Part shown: piece by piece, positions 25,474 through 33,884 of the stretch
How the letters are laid out: each line of letters starts with the position of its first letter
Numbering within the stretch: the first letter of the stretch is position 1
Source: Streptomyces sp. NBC_00582
GTDB taxonomy: Bacteria; Actinomycetota; Actinomycetes; Streptomycetales; Streptomycetaceae
Length of the DNA: 64,000 bases
NCBI RefSeq assembly: GCF_036345155.1
Contig: NZ_CP107772.1
Location: 2,666,001 to 2,730,000 of the forward strand
Reading direction: 5' to 3'
Program-made: the position numbers and the translations under genes
The notes under the pieces: generated by a model
Told to the model about the DNA's origin: nothing
The model's input: the letters and a program-made list of their open reading frames with translations, nothing else
Databases searched by the model: none

Positions 25474-26865
25474 ATGCCCCATCTAGGAAGTTCGGTGCGT
25501 TTGCGTGCCCTGGCGGCCGCCGCCCTGCGTCCCGAGCCGGTGACTGTCACGGCACGAGCCGAGCGCGTCGCGATCGTCTCGGCGAGCATCGGAGCCGGTC
25601 ACGACGGCGCCGCCGCCGAACTGGAACGCCGACTCACGGCCCACGGCCTCGTCGTCGACCGTTTCGACCTGCTGGACCTGCTGCCCGCCCGGATCGGGCG
25701 CCTGGTCCGGGACGGCTACCACCGCATGCTGGTCCAGGCCCCCTGGGCCTACCAGCGGGTCTACCGCAGCACCGAACGCGCGGGTGGGGGCGGGCCGTTG
25801 GCGCGGGCGCTGCTGCGAACCGCCGAGGAACGCGTGCTGCGCGCGCTGCACCCCGGCACCGGCGCGGTCGTCTCCACCTACCCGGGAGCCAGCCGTGTCC
25901 TGGGCGCTTTGCGGCTCCGCGGGCGGCTGACCGTGCCCGTCCTCACGTATCTCACCGACTTCTCCGTGCACCCGCTGTGGGTGGCCGACGGCGTCGACAT
26001 CCACCTCGCCGCACACGCCGTGCCCGCGGCCCAGGCCCGGGCCGCCGGCGCGCGGGACGTTCGGGTGTGCGGGCCGGTGGTGGATCCGCGGTTCCGTCCC
26101 GGCAGCGCACAGGAGCGCGACACTGCCCGGGCCCGCTTCGGGCTGTCGGAGAACGCCCCGCTGGCGCTGCTGGTCGCCGGCTCCTGGGGAGTCGGACCGG
26201 TCCGGCAGGTCGCCTTGGAGCTGCGCGACTGCGGTGTTGCCGTCCCCGTGGTCGTCTGCGGCCGCAACGATGCGCTGGCCGAGCAGCTTCGCGCGGACGG
26301 CATCGAACACGTCCATGGCTGGGTCGACGACATGCCCGCCCTTATGCATGCAGCGGACGTCCTGGTCCAGAACGCCGGCGGGCTCAGCTCCCTGGAGGCG
26401 TTCGCCACCGGGCTGCCCGTCGCGAGCTACCGGTGCATACCGGGCCACGGGCTCACCAACGCCGCGGCTCTGGAGGAGGCCGGTGCGGCGGTCTGGATCC
26501 GGGACCCGGCCCGCCTCAAGGCCGTGCTGTGCGACCTGATCGACGGCCCGCTCGGATTGCGCCAACGCGCGGTCGGGCTCGCCCTCTTCGCCGCCGAGCC
26601 CGACGGCGGACCCGCCGCGGAGACAGCGCGCGTCCACCGCGCCGGGCTGCCGCCGCTGCCACCCCGGTCCGCCGCGCGACGGCGCCGTCCGGCGGCACGC
26701 CGGCTCGTCGCCACCGCAGCCGTGGCATGCGGGGTGTGGGCCTGCGCCGTCGGCACGGGGATCGCCACCGCGTACGACGGCCCAGGCGTGATCCACGCCA
26801 TCGGGCACGGCCTCGACCTGGACGACCTCCGTCCGGCCCACGCCCCTCAAGGCCACCACTCGTGA
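25474..26865 (+). CDS. GT28 / MGDG-synthase-like glycosyltransferase with C-terminal membrane helix
   Basis: The product has 463 residues. The ATG is preceded by GGAGGAA at a proper distance; an upstream in-frame GTG lies within the ribosome site and is unlikely. The N-half has the MGDG-synthase motif IGAGHDGAAAELERR. The C-half has the nucleotide-sugar binding pattern GWVDDMP, QNAGGLSSLEA and GHGLTNAAALEE. Relatives transfer a hexose to diacylglycerol or work like MurG on lipid-linked sugars. A membrane helix near the end (about residues 410-432) anchors it. It overlaps a polysaccharide deacetylase gene by 4 bp and reads from the BlaI-type operators. Confidence 0.85.
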   Translation: MPHLGSSVRLRALAAAALRPEPVTVTARAERVAIVSASIGAGHDGAAAELERRLTAHGLVVDRFDLLDLLPARIGRLVRDGYHRMLVQAPWAYQRVYRSTERAGGGGPLARALLRTAEERVLRALHPGTGAVVSTYPGASRVLGALRLRGRLTVPVLTYLTDFSVHPLWVADGVDIHLAAHAVPAAQARAAGARDVRVCGPVVDPRFRPGSAQERDTARARFGLSENAPLALLVAGSWGVGPVRQVALELRDCGVAVPVVVCGRNDALAEQLRADGIEHVHGWVDDMPALMHAADVLVQNAGGLSSLEAFATGLPVASYRCIPGHGLTNAAALEEAGAAVWIRDPARLKAVLCDLIDGPLGLRQRAVGLALFAAEPDGGPAAETARVHRAGLPPLPPRSAARRRRPAARRLVATAAVACGVWACAVGTGIATAYDGPGVIHAIGHGLDLDDLRPAHAPQGHHS

Positions 26866-27599
26866 CCGCCGCCCGGCTGGTCCGCACCGCCTCTCTCGCC
26901 GCTTTGCCCGCCCTCGTCACCGCCTATGCCGCGCCCGTCGTTTCCACCTTCGGGCCGCTGCGCAACCGCGCCATGCCTCGGCTCTCCGGCCGGGGCCGCC
27001 CGGATCACATCGCCCTCACCTTCGACGACGGACCCGACCTGATGTCCACCCCGCACTTCCTACGTCTCCTCGCCGAGCGCCACGTCCGCGCGACCTTCTT
27101 CCTCTTGGGCCGCGAGGCTCACCGCTCGCCCGGTCTGGTCCGCGAAATCGCGGCGGCGGGCCACGAGATCGGGATCCACGGCTGGTTGCACCGCCCGCTG
27201 CTGCTGCGCGGCCCGCGCGCAACGTACGACGACTTCGCCCGTGCCCGCGACGCCGTCGCCGACATCACGGGGCAGCAGCCGGCGCTCTTCCGGCCCCCCT
27301 ACGGCGTCATGTCGACCCCCGCACACCTGGCCGCCCACCGCCTCGGTCTCACTCCCGTGCTGTGGACCTGCTGGGGCGAGGACTGGACCGCCCGCGCCAC
27401 GCCTGAGTCCGTCCACCGCACCGTCACGGCCGACCTCGACGGCGGGGAAACCATCCTGCTCCACGACTCGGACTGCACGTCCGCCCCGGGCGCGTGGCGC
27501 TCGGCCCTGAGCGCGCTCCCCCGCATCCTCGACACGTGTGCGCAACGGGGCTACGAGGTAGGCCGGTTGCGCGACCACGGATGGCCTCGTCCGGCCTGA
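26862..27599 (+). CDS. Polysaccharide deacetylase (NodB domain, CE4)
   Basis: The product has 245 residues from a GTG overlapping the previous stop. An N-terminal hydrophobic stretch (about 5-25) may be a signal or anchor. The NodB motifs are complete: TFDDGPD (catalytic and metal Asp), HGWLH (metal His pair), RPPYG, the WTCWGEDW region and LLHDSD. It should remove acetyl groups from an N-acetyl sugar polymer or a lipid-linked sugar. Pairing with the glycosyltransferase suggests that both modify the same glycolipid or wall glycan. Confidence 0.9.
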   Translation: MTAARLVRTASLAALPALVTAYAAPVVSTFGPLRNRAMPRLSGRGRPDHIALTFDDGPDLMSTPHFLRLLAERHVRATFFLLGREAHRSPGLVREIAAAGHEIGIHGWLHRPLLLRGPRATYDDFARARDAVADITGQQPALFRPPYGVMSTPAHLAAHRLGLTPVLWTCWGEDWTARATPESVHRTVTADLDGGETILLHDSDCTSAPGAWRSALSALPRILDTCAQRGYEVGRLRDHGWPRPA

Positions 27600-27856
27600 C
27601 ATCGCGGTCGACGATCTCCTGCCGATCGCCCATCGCCGGATCACGGTCCGGAGGACCGTCGCCGTCACCCGGCGTCTTCGCCCGTTTCGAACGCATCGAC
27701 GATCCCGGCCGCCCCTCACCGGCGGGCGGCAGCGACATCGAGCTGACCATCGCCCCCGGGGATCGCACACCCACGACAGGAACATCAGCGCAGCATGCCT
27801 GGGACCACACAGAGGGGCGCGTTCAGGCTGGGGGCCTTCTCGGTGTCCGGCCAAGA
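27600..27856. other. Intergenic with a possible histidine-kinase remnant
   Basis: A plus-strand stretch at about 27655-27755 reads VFARFERIDDPGR, then SPAGGSDIELTIA, which resembles the G-box end of a sensor kinase (RF-R-DP-R, GGSGLGL-IA) with the glycines mutated. No start is present. Nothing else is recognised. Confidence 0.3.
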
Positions 27857-28810
27857 TCACAGGACGGAGCGGCGAGCCAACAACACGAGCACCAGCAGGC
27901 CGGGGAACAGCGGCAGCCAGGCCGTCAGCAGCCGGTAGCCGAAGACCGCCGACAGGGCCGCGGCTCCCGGCACCCCCGTCGCGGTGAGTGTCAGCACGAG
28001 CGCGGCGTCCAGCGAGCCCAGACCGCCCGGAGTGGGCAGCAGTACGGCGGCGCCGCTGGCAACGAGGTACGCCAGCAGGACGTGAGCGGCGGGCACGGGC
28101 ACGTCCAATGCCCGGACCACGGCGATCAGGACGGCGGCGTGCAGCAGGGCGAAGCCGAGCGAGCCGCCCCACAGGGCGCAGGCCCTGGCCCGCCGGACGT
28201 GCACCGCCCGCACGTCGGCCAGGACCCGGCCGGCCGCGCGCCCCACGCCGCGACGCGCCGTTCGGCTCAGTGCCACGGCTGCGGCGACCGCGGCGACGCA
28301 GCCGACCGCCGAGAGCGTGACGCAGGCGCGCGGGACGGCCGGCGCAAGCCGCGGGGTGCGGGACGAGGCAAGGAGCAGTACGACGGCCAGCGCGAGGCGG
28401 ACCAGCCCACCGACGGCTGCCTTGACCGCGAGCGCGGTCGCCGAGCGGGCGGTGGACAGGCCGCAGCGGGTGAGGAACCGCAGATTGACCGCGGTCGCGC
28501 CGACCCCGGCAGGCAGCACGTGGTTGGCCGCGCACGCCGCAAACTGCGCCGCCACCAGCCGCCCGGCAGGCAGCCGTTCGGCCACCGCTCCCTGCTGGGC
28601 GACGGCCGCGCACACCCAGGTCGCCAAAGCGGCCGCACAGGCCGCCAGCAGCCAGGCTCGATCGGCGACGGCAAGCCGGTCGGCACCAGCGTCCACCGTG
28701 TGCCGGTGTGCGGCGAGCAGCCAGACGGCCGCCACCATTACGGCTGCGGTGACGGCGAGCTGCCAGGGCCGGCCAAGGCCGCGGGACAGCGGAACGCCGG
28801 TGGCGCTCAC
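27857..28810 (-). CDS. Flippase-like / lysylphosphatidylglycerol-synthase-type membrane protein (UPF0104)
   Basis: The product has 317 residues from a GTG overlapping the stop of the upstream gene. It has eight or so membrane helices. The segments NHVLPAGVGATAVNLRFL and LLPTPGGLGSLDAAL are the two family motifs of the UPF0104/GtrA-MprF-flippase group. Members move or modify lipids across the membrane. Coupled translation with a GT-C-like glycosyltransferase supports a role in glycolipid assembly. Confidence 0.82.
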   Translation of the reverse strand: MSATGVPLSRGLGRPWQLAVTAAVMVAAVWLLAAHRHTVDAGADRLAVADRAWLLAACAAALATWVCAAVAQQGAVAERLPAGRLVAAQFAACAANHVLPAGVGATAVNLRFLTRCGLSTARSATALAVKAAVGGLVRLALAVVLLLASSRTPRLAPAVPRACVTLSAVGCVAAVAAAVALSRTARRGVGRAAGRVLADVRAVHVRRARACALWGGSLGFALLHAAVLIAVVRALDVPVPAAHVLLAYLVASGAAVLLPTPGGLGSLDAALVLTLTATGVPGAAALSAVFGYRLLTAWLPLFPGLLVLVLLARRSVL

Positions 28811-30330
28811 TGCCGCCCTCCCGCCGTCACGGCGGGTGACACGTACACGCGCACGCCGACCACCTGGTGCGGGGTCCAGGACCGGGCGTAGCTGGGCGGG
28901 CTGCCGCCCTTTGCCACGAGAGTGGCAAAGGGCAGGCGGTGGGCGGTTCGCCGGATGCCGGCCGACGTGGTGTTGGCGTCGTGGCCGATGGTCGCGGCGG
29001 AGGAACAGCCCGCGTAGTAGGCGATCGGGACGTCGTTCAGTCCCGTGACCACACAGGGCGGGCGAACGCCCAGCCTGTGCAGCCCGGCGGCGACGGAGGC
29101 CCACTCGCGGTGTGCCGCTGTGGTACGGCGCACGGTGTCCTCCAGCACCACGAGTTGCACGGCCAGATGCCCGGCCAGAGCGAGGGTCAGCAGCGTCACG
29201 GTCAGCGGCCGGCGGATCCGTCCGGGCGCCCGCACCAGGCGCACCAGGAGATCGGCAACGGGAACGGCCAGCAGTGCATAGGCGGGCAGCAGGAAGCGGG
29301 GCGCCGCGTAGCCGATCAGGAAGAGGTACGGAAAGGCCGCCGAGGCGGCGCAGGCCACCGGTACCAGCGTGGCGACGGGCCTCCGGGCGCGGACGGCGAC
29401 CACGGCCGCGAGGACGGCGAGCAGCGGCAGGGCATACCACCACAGGGCCACGGGCAGAGGAGGCGCGGCGCCGGTGCACGGGCGGCACAGCGTACGTCCG
29501 CCCGGGGCGCGCAGTTGGTCTCCGACGGCGATGTTCCAGCCGAGGCCGCCCTGGATGCGGGACGCGTCGGACAGGCGGTGTGCCAGGCCGCCGTAGGAGA
29601 CGTACGCCTCGATCACCCACTCGGCCGCCCCGGCGATCAGGCCGCCGACCAGCGCTCCCAGCAGCGCGGGACGCCGCCACCGCCGTACGCATACCAGCAG
29701 TACGAGCAGGGGCAGGCTCGACCAGACCGCGTCCGTGGGGCGCATCCAGGCCATGAGGGCCGCGCTCAGGCCCACGCCCCACAGACCCGCGCGGTCGAAG
29801 CGGTTCGCCTGCGCGCGCAGGAAGCAGCCCGCCCCGCCCAGGGCACCTACCGCGACCCAATAATTGGGCATGGCCTGAGGGCCGTAGAACAGGGTCACCC
29901 ACAGGGTGGCGAACAAGGCGCCCGCGGTCGCGAGCACCCGCGCGGGGAAGACCCCCCGCCAGGCACGGAGCGCGAGGAATAGGCCGAGACCTGACAGGAC
30001 GGCCAGGTAGATCCGTAGCAGCACCGTGGACGACGACCAGGCCGTGACCGGCGCCACCAGCAGCGGGACGCCACGTGCGCGCGGGGCGCCGAAGAACGCG
30101 GCCGGCGCGTGGGAGGAGACCTGGCTGACGTAGACCGACTCGTCCCAGCCGAGACCCATCCCCGGTCGTACGAGAAGGAGCTGGGCCAGGGTGAAGGCGC
30201 CGGCCACGACCGCGAGCGCCACCTGGCCGCGGGATCGTGGGGTGAGGCGAACGGCCGTGAGCAAGGCGGGCCTGCGCGGGCCCGCCGACGTGGCTGACGC
30301 GCTGTCCGTGGCCTGAGGGCCGTTTCTCAT
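28807..30330 (-). CDS. Polytopic membrane protein, GT-C glycosyltransferase-like
   Basis: The product has 507 residues starting at an ATG preceded by AAGGGGTGAG; a GTG one codon earlier is possible. It has ten to twelve membrane helices. The first large external loop has GWDESVYVSQV, matching the catalytic Asp-Glu position of GT39/ArnT-type enzymes that use polyprenyl-phosphate sugars. A soluble domain of about 120 residues ends the protein. The substrate is unknown. Its promoter region holds two strong BlaI-type palindromes shared with the divergent blaI-2, so it is probably controlled by that repressor. Confidence 0.78.
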   Translation of the reverse strand: MRNGPQATDSASATSAGPRRPALLTAVRLTPRSRGQVALAVVAGAFTLAQLLLVRPGMGLGWDESVYVSQVSSHAPAAFFGAPRARGVPLLVAPVTAWSSSTVLLRIYLAVLSGLGLFLALRAWRGVFPARVLATAGALFATLWVTLFYGPQAMPNYWVAVGALGGAGCFLRAQANRFDRAGLWGVGLSAALMAWMRPTDAVWSSLPLLVLLVCVRRWRRPALLGALVGGLIAGAAEWVIEAYVSYGGLAHRLSDASRIQGGLGWNIAVGDQLRAPGGRTLCRPCTGAAPPLPVALWWYALPLLAVLAAVVAVRARRPVATLVPVACAASAAFPYLFLIGYAAPRFLLPAYALLAVPVADLLVRLVRAPGRIRRPLTVTLLTLALAGHLAVQLVVLEDTVRRTTAAHREWASVAAGLHRLGVRPPCVVTGLNDVPIAYYAGCSSAATIGHDANTTSAGIRRTAHRLPFATLVAKGGSPPSYARSWTPHQVVGVRVYVSPAVTAGGRQ

Positions 30331-30344
30331 CACTCACCCCTTAC

Positions 30345-30387
30345 CCCTACAGCTTGTAGGGTCACATTAACCCTACAAGCTGTAGGG
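30345..30387. promoter_or_regulatory. Pair of perfect BlaI-type palindromes before blaI-2
   Basis: CCCTACAGCTTGTAGGG (30345-30361) and CCCTACAAGCTGTAGGG (30371-30387) have perfect 7-bp arms around 3 bp, and each is the reverse complement of the other. They lie 15 bp before the divergent membrane-protein start. The core is TACA-N3-TGTA. Confidence 0.75.
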
Positions 30388-30415
30388 TCTGCGCCGACAC
30401 CTCGGACCGGAGCGC

Positions 30416-30432
30416 CCCTACGCGCTGTAAGG
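30416..30432. promoter_or_regulatory. Third, weaker BlaI-type site next to blaI-2 start
   Basis: CCCTACGCGCTGTAAGG keeps the pattern of the two stronger sites with mismatches in both arms. It ends 8 bp before the blaI-2 start codon, so binding there would block transcription or translation of the repressor gene. Confidence 0.55.
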
Positions 30433-30440
30433 TTCCAGAC

Positions 30441-30824
30441 ATGGCTGGCACGAGCCCGCGGGGCGGAGCCGAACGGCGTAACGCCGGCGAGCTGGAGAGC
30501 GAGGTGCTCGGCACCCTGTGGGCGGCGGACCGGGCGCTGACGCCGGCGGAGGTCCAGGCCGAACTCGACGGCGAGCTCGCCTACAACACCGTGCACACCA
30601 TTCTCAAGCGCCTCTACGACAAGGGGCTCGTCCTGAGGGATGCGGACGGGCGGCGTGGTGCCTACCGGCCGGCCAAGGATGCTGCCGAGCTGACCGCGCA
30701 GGCCATGCATGAGGCGCTCGACCGGGGCCCTGACCCCATAGCGGCGCTCCAGCGGTTCGTCACCGGACTGAGTGCCGAGGAGGAAAGGGCGCTGCGCGAG
30801 TTGCTGAAGGGAGAGGAACGGTGA
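30441..30824 (+). CDS. BlaI/MecI/CopY-family repressor, copy 2
   Basis: The product has 127 residues with the Penicillinase_R winged helix (ELESEVLGTLWAA, LTPAEVQAEL, NTVHTILKRLYDKG) and dimerisation helix (LSAEEERALRELL). It overlaps the M56-2 gene by 4 bp. The flanking palindromes predict autorepression and control of the divergent membrane-protein/flippase-like pair. Confidence 0.92.
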   Translation: MAGTSPRGGAERRNAGELESEVLGTLWAADRALTPAEVQAELDGELAYNTVHTILKRLYDKGLVLRDADGRRGAYRPAKDAAELTAQAMHEALDRGPDPIAALQRFVTGLSAEEERALRELLKGEER

Positions 30825-31723
30825 GGGTCGATGTCTACACACCGTTCCTGCTGTCACTCCTGCTTGCCGGAGTCTGTCCGCTGATCGGCGGCCGAGTGGC
30901 ACCTGCGCTCGCCGCCCGCGTGCTGGCCTGTGCCGCCGTCGTCAGCGCGATGGCGACCGTGTGGTCCCTGCTCCTGCTGGTCGCCACTCTCCTCGACGAA
31001 GCCCCCCTGGTCGTCGCGGACGCCCGCGAGGACGGCCGCCGGCTACCTGAGCCCGTACCGGAGGTCGTCGCGTTCGCCGCCTGTGCGCTGCTCCTCGTCG
31101 TGGCCTACCGGTTTTTCAGAGCCGCCCGCGCCGAGTACCTCACCCGTCGAGCGCTGCGGACGCTGCGCGAGGGGCAGCCGCAGGGCACCGAACTGATCGT
31201 GGCCGCCTCCGCCGCCGCCATGGCGTTCGCCATCCCGGGAAGCATCGGTTCACCGGGCCGGATCCTGGTCACCGACACCATGCTGGGCGCCCTCTCCGCC
31301 GAAGAACGCCGCGTCCTGCTCGCCCACGAACGGGCACACCTGACCCACCGCCACGCACGGCTGAGCACCGCCGTGACCCTGGCCGCCGCGGCCAACCCGC
31401 TCCTCACCCCGGTCCGGCACATGGTCACCTTCCTCCTGGAACGCTGGGCCGACGAACAGGCGGCCGCGGTGGTCGGGGACCGCGCGTCCACCGCCCGCGC
31501 CCTCGCGCGGGCAGCGCTCACGGCCAGCCGCCGGGAGCCACCGCACGGACTCGGCTTCCCCGATCGCGCGGTCTCCCGCCGTATCGCCGCCCTCCAGGCC
31601 GCCCCACCCCCGCGACTGTGGCCGCTGTCGGCGACCGTTCTGGCTGTCGGCGCCCTCACCGCGCTCGGCGCCGCCGACGCCACCGGCGATCTCCTCCGGC
31701 TGCTGGAACCGGTCCTCGCCTGA
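30821..31723 (+). CDS. M56-family membrane metalloprotease, copy 2
   Basis: The product has 300 residues from a GTG overlapping the repressor stop. It has membrane helices at about 5-25, 35-60 and 83-98, then HERAH at 169-173, ERWADEQAA further on, and a last helix near the C-terminus. It lacks any sensor domain beyond the last helix, so signal input must come through the membrane part or a partner protein. It is convergent with copy 3 (58 bp gap). Confidence 0.88.
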   Translation: MRVDVYTPFLLSLLLAGVCPLIGGRVAPALAARVLACAAVVSAMATVWSLLLLVATLLDEAPLVVADAREDGRRLPEPVPEVVAFAACALLLVVAYRFFRAARAEYLTRRALRTLREGQPQGTELIVAASAAAMAFAIPGSIGSPGRILVTDTMLGALSAEERRVLLAHERAHLTHRHARLSTAVTLAAAANPLLTPVRHMVTFLLERWADEQAAAVVGDRASTARALARAALTASRREPPHGLGFPDRAVSRRIAALQAAPPPRLWPLSATVLAVGALTALGAADATGDLLRLLEPVLA

Positions 31724-31781
31724 GGGTGATCACGCGGCGGGCCGGTTGAGCTTCAGGCTGGTGTCGCCGGGGCCGAACCGG

Positions 31782-32711
31782 TCAGGGAGCCTCCTCGCCC
31801 TGGGCGACCTCGACCTCATGGTGGAAGTCGACGACGCCTGCCGCTCCTGCGGCGACGGACAGGACCGTGCAGGCCACGAGGAGGAACGCGGTACGCCGGG
31901 TGGAGCGCGGGCGCGTCCGGGCCGGTGCGAGAAGCGCCGCGACGCGTTGCGGCACCGGTCCGGTCGTCGCCGCTGGCGCGAAGTCCGGGCGGGTAGAGGG
32001 GGAGGCATTTCCGGCGAGGGCGGCGCGGGCGATGGCCGTGGCGATCAGGCGCCGGTCTCCGGTGACCTCGGCGGCGGCCTCGTCGGCAGCCCGCTCCGCG
32101 GCGAACCGGATGGTGGCGCGCATGCTGCGCAGGGCGGGGTGGCAGTGGACGGCGAGTTCGGCGGCGGCCAGGAAGAAGTGGTGGCCGGCCCGGTTGTGGG
32201 CGCGCTCATGGGCGAAGAGGGCCTCACGCTCGGCCGGTCCCAGACTGCGCAGCATGCCGGTGGTGACGACGATGCGGTGGGGCCGCCCGGGCAGCGCGTA
32301 CGCATCCGGATCGGCAGATTCGATCACGCACAGGTCACCTGCGGCGGGGCAGCGGTCGGCCTGCGTGCGAGCGGTGCGGAAGGCGCGGGTCTGCCGGAAG
32401 GCGGAGCGCACGAGGCTCCAGACGCTGAGGGTGAGCACCCCGGTGGCCGCCATGGCGGCGGGGACGACGAAGTAGTCCGAGGCGGTCCGCAGAGGGTGGA
32501 CGAGCTCACCGAGGGCGGCGAAGACGGGAAGCTTGAGCAGTCCGGTAAGGACGAGGGCCCCCAGGGCGGCGACGCAGGCTCCCGCCAGCGCCAGGGCTGA
32601 GGCGGTGAGGACCCACAGCGCGGTGGCGGGGGCCAGGCGGTCGAGGGTCCGGCGGGCCAGCGTCGGCGCGAGGAAGGGCAGGATCAGCGGGAGAAGCAGC
32701 AGAGCGGTCAT
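31782..32711 (-). CDS. M56-family membrane metalloprotease, copy 3
   Basis: The product has 309 residues. The ATG overlaps the blaI-3 stop (TGATG); a GTG one codon earlier is also possible. It has three N-terminal helices, the zinc motif HERAH at 168-172 followed by ERAADEAAA, and a final helix, then a short acidic tail. As in copies 1 and 2 there is no beta-lactam-binding domain. Sequence differences in the loops suggest that the three proteases respond to different signals. Confidence 0.88.
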   Translation of the reverse strand: MTALLLLPLILPFLAPTLARRTLDRLAPATALWVLTASALALAGACVAALGALVLTGLLKLPVFAALGELVHPLRTASDYFVVPAAMAATGVLTLSVWSLVRSAFRQTRAFRTARTQADRCPAAGDLCVIESADPDAYALPGRPHRIVVTTGMLRSLGPAEREALFAHERAHNRAGHHFFLAAAELAVHCHPALRSMRATIRFAAERAADEAAAEVTGDRRLIATAIARAALAGNASPSTRPDFAPAATTGPVPQRVAALLAPARTRPRSTRRTAFLLVACTVLSVAAGAAGVVDFHHEVEVAQGEEAP

Positions 32712-33079
32712 CACTCGTCACCCTCCAGGAGCCGGCGCAGGTGCTGCTCGTCGCCGGGACTGAGCTGAGCCACGAAGCGGGCCAGAACCGTCTCCCGGTC
32801 GGTGTCCCGGTCGAGTTCGGTGTGCATGCGCCGGGCGGTCAGGCCGGGCGCGTCCTGGACGGGGAAGTAGGCGTAGCCGCGCCCCTCCCGCTCCCGGTCC
32901 ACGACGCCCTTCTCGTGCAGACGGGTCAGTATCGTCGCCACCGTCGTCCGAGCCAGGCCGGAGCCGAGCTCGGCCTGCACCCGCCCTGGCGTGAGCGGGG
33001 CCCCGGCGGCCCACAGCGCGGCCATGACGGCGGCCTCGAGCTCGCCAGCCGGCCGTCTCTCGTCCCTCGCGTCCTTCAT
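32711..33079 (-). CDS. BlaI/MecI/CopY-family repressor, copy 3
   Basis: About 122 residues starting at MKDARDERRP, with GAGGAA upstream; a GTG at 33094 is an alternative start. The winged helix (ELEAAVMAALWAA, TTVATILTRLHEKG) and tail (LSPGDEQHLRRLL) are intact. It is divergent from the dedA operon with two overlapping palindromes in between. Its predicted operator has N4 spacing, unlike the N3 of copies 1 and 2. Confidence 0.9.
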   Translation of the reverse strand: MKDARDERRPAGELEAAVMAALWAAGAPLTPGRVQAELGSGLARTTVATILTRLHEKGVVDREREGRGYAYFPVQDAPGLTARRMHTELDRDTDRETVLARFVAQLSPGDEQHLRRLLEGDE

Positions 33080-33103
33080 GGGAACGTTCCTCACTCCGCC
33101 ATC

Positions 33104-33144
33104 GTCTACAGTTCAGTAGACTGACTACAGGATTGTAGTCAGTC
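33104..33144. promoter_or_regulatory. Overlapping BlaI-type operators between blaI-3 and dedA
   Basis: GTCTACAGTTCAGTAGAC (33104-33121) is followed by a palindrome whose core is GACTACAGGATTGTAGTC (33123-33140). The arms of the second extend to 11 perfect base pairs (33119-33144). The core is TACA-N4-TGTA. The same half-sites with the same spacing occur at 6459-6476. Confidence 0.75.
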
Positions 33145-33215
33145 GCTGGATGCCGCCGCGCCCACCGTTCCGCCGCATCCGACAGTCCGGAAGAACGATG
33201 AAGGAGCTCCCGACG

Positions 33216-33884
33216 ATGACCACAGCCATGCATCTATCGTCGCAGCTCGCCCTCAACGTGCTGGACGCGCGGTCGCTGCTGTCCGCGTTCGGCGTGCTGG
33301 GCGTGGGCGTGGTGCTGTTCGCCGAGACCGGGCTGCTGATCGGCTTCTTCCTCCCTGGCGACTCCCTGCTGTTCACAGCCGGTCTGCTGTGCACCGGCAC
33401 CGCCGAGAGCGGCCTGAAGCTGTCACTCGGCCCGCTCCTGGCCACCGCGGCGGTGGGAGCGCTGGCCGGCTCACAGTGCGGCTACCTCCTGGGCCGTAGA
33501 GCGGGCGGCACCCTGCTCTCCCGCAGCCGCTCGGCCCGCCTGCACGAGGGGGCGGAACGCGCGGAGGAGCTGCTGGAGCGCTACGGATACGCGAAGGCGA
33601 TCGTCCTGGCCCGCTTCGTTCCGGTGGTGCGCACGGTCCTGAACCCGATGGCGGGCGCCCTGCGGGTGCCGGTGCAGACGTTCACCGTCTGGCAAGTGAC
33701 CGGCGGACTGGTGTGGAGCCTCGGCCTCACACTGGCGGGCTACGCGCTGGGCTCCTCCGTGCCCAACGTGGACCGCTATCTGCTGCCGATCGTCGCGGTG
33801 ATCGTGGCCCTGTCGCTGATTCCGGTCGCCTCCGAGGTGTACCGCTCGCGCCGGAACGCGAAGGCGAAGGAGGCACGCGGATGA
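33216..33884 (+). CDS. DedA-family membrane protein
   Basis: The product has 222 residues. The start MTTAMHLSSQ is chosen because AAGGAGCT lies at ideal distance; an ATG at 33198 is possible. The DedA/SNARE-associated signature is present: ETGLLIGFFLPGDSLL, the re-entrant GSQCGYLLGRRAG, and VVRTVLNPMAGA. Recent work on the family shows recycling of undecaprenyl phosphate or phospholipids between leaflets. The next two genes are PAP2 phosphatases, which fits lipid-carrier recycling. First gene of a five-gene operon. Confidence 0.9.
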   Translation: MTTAMHLSSQLALNVLDARSLLSAFGVLGVGVVLFAETGLLIGFFLPGDSLLFTAGLLCTGTAESGLKLSLGPLLATAAVGALAGSQCGYLLGRRAGGTLLSRSRSARLHEGAERAEELLERYGYAKAIVLARFVPVVRTVLNPMAGALRVPVQTFTVWQVTGGLVWSLGLTLAGYALGSSVPNVDRYLLPIVAVIVALSLIPVASEVYRSRRNAKAKEARG

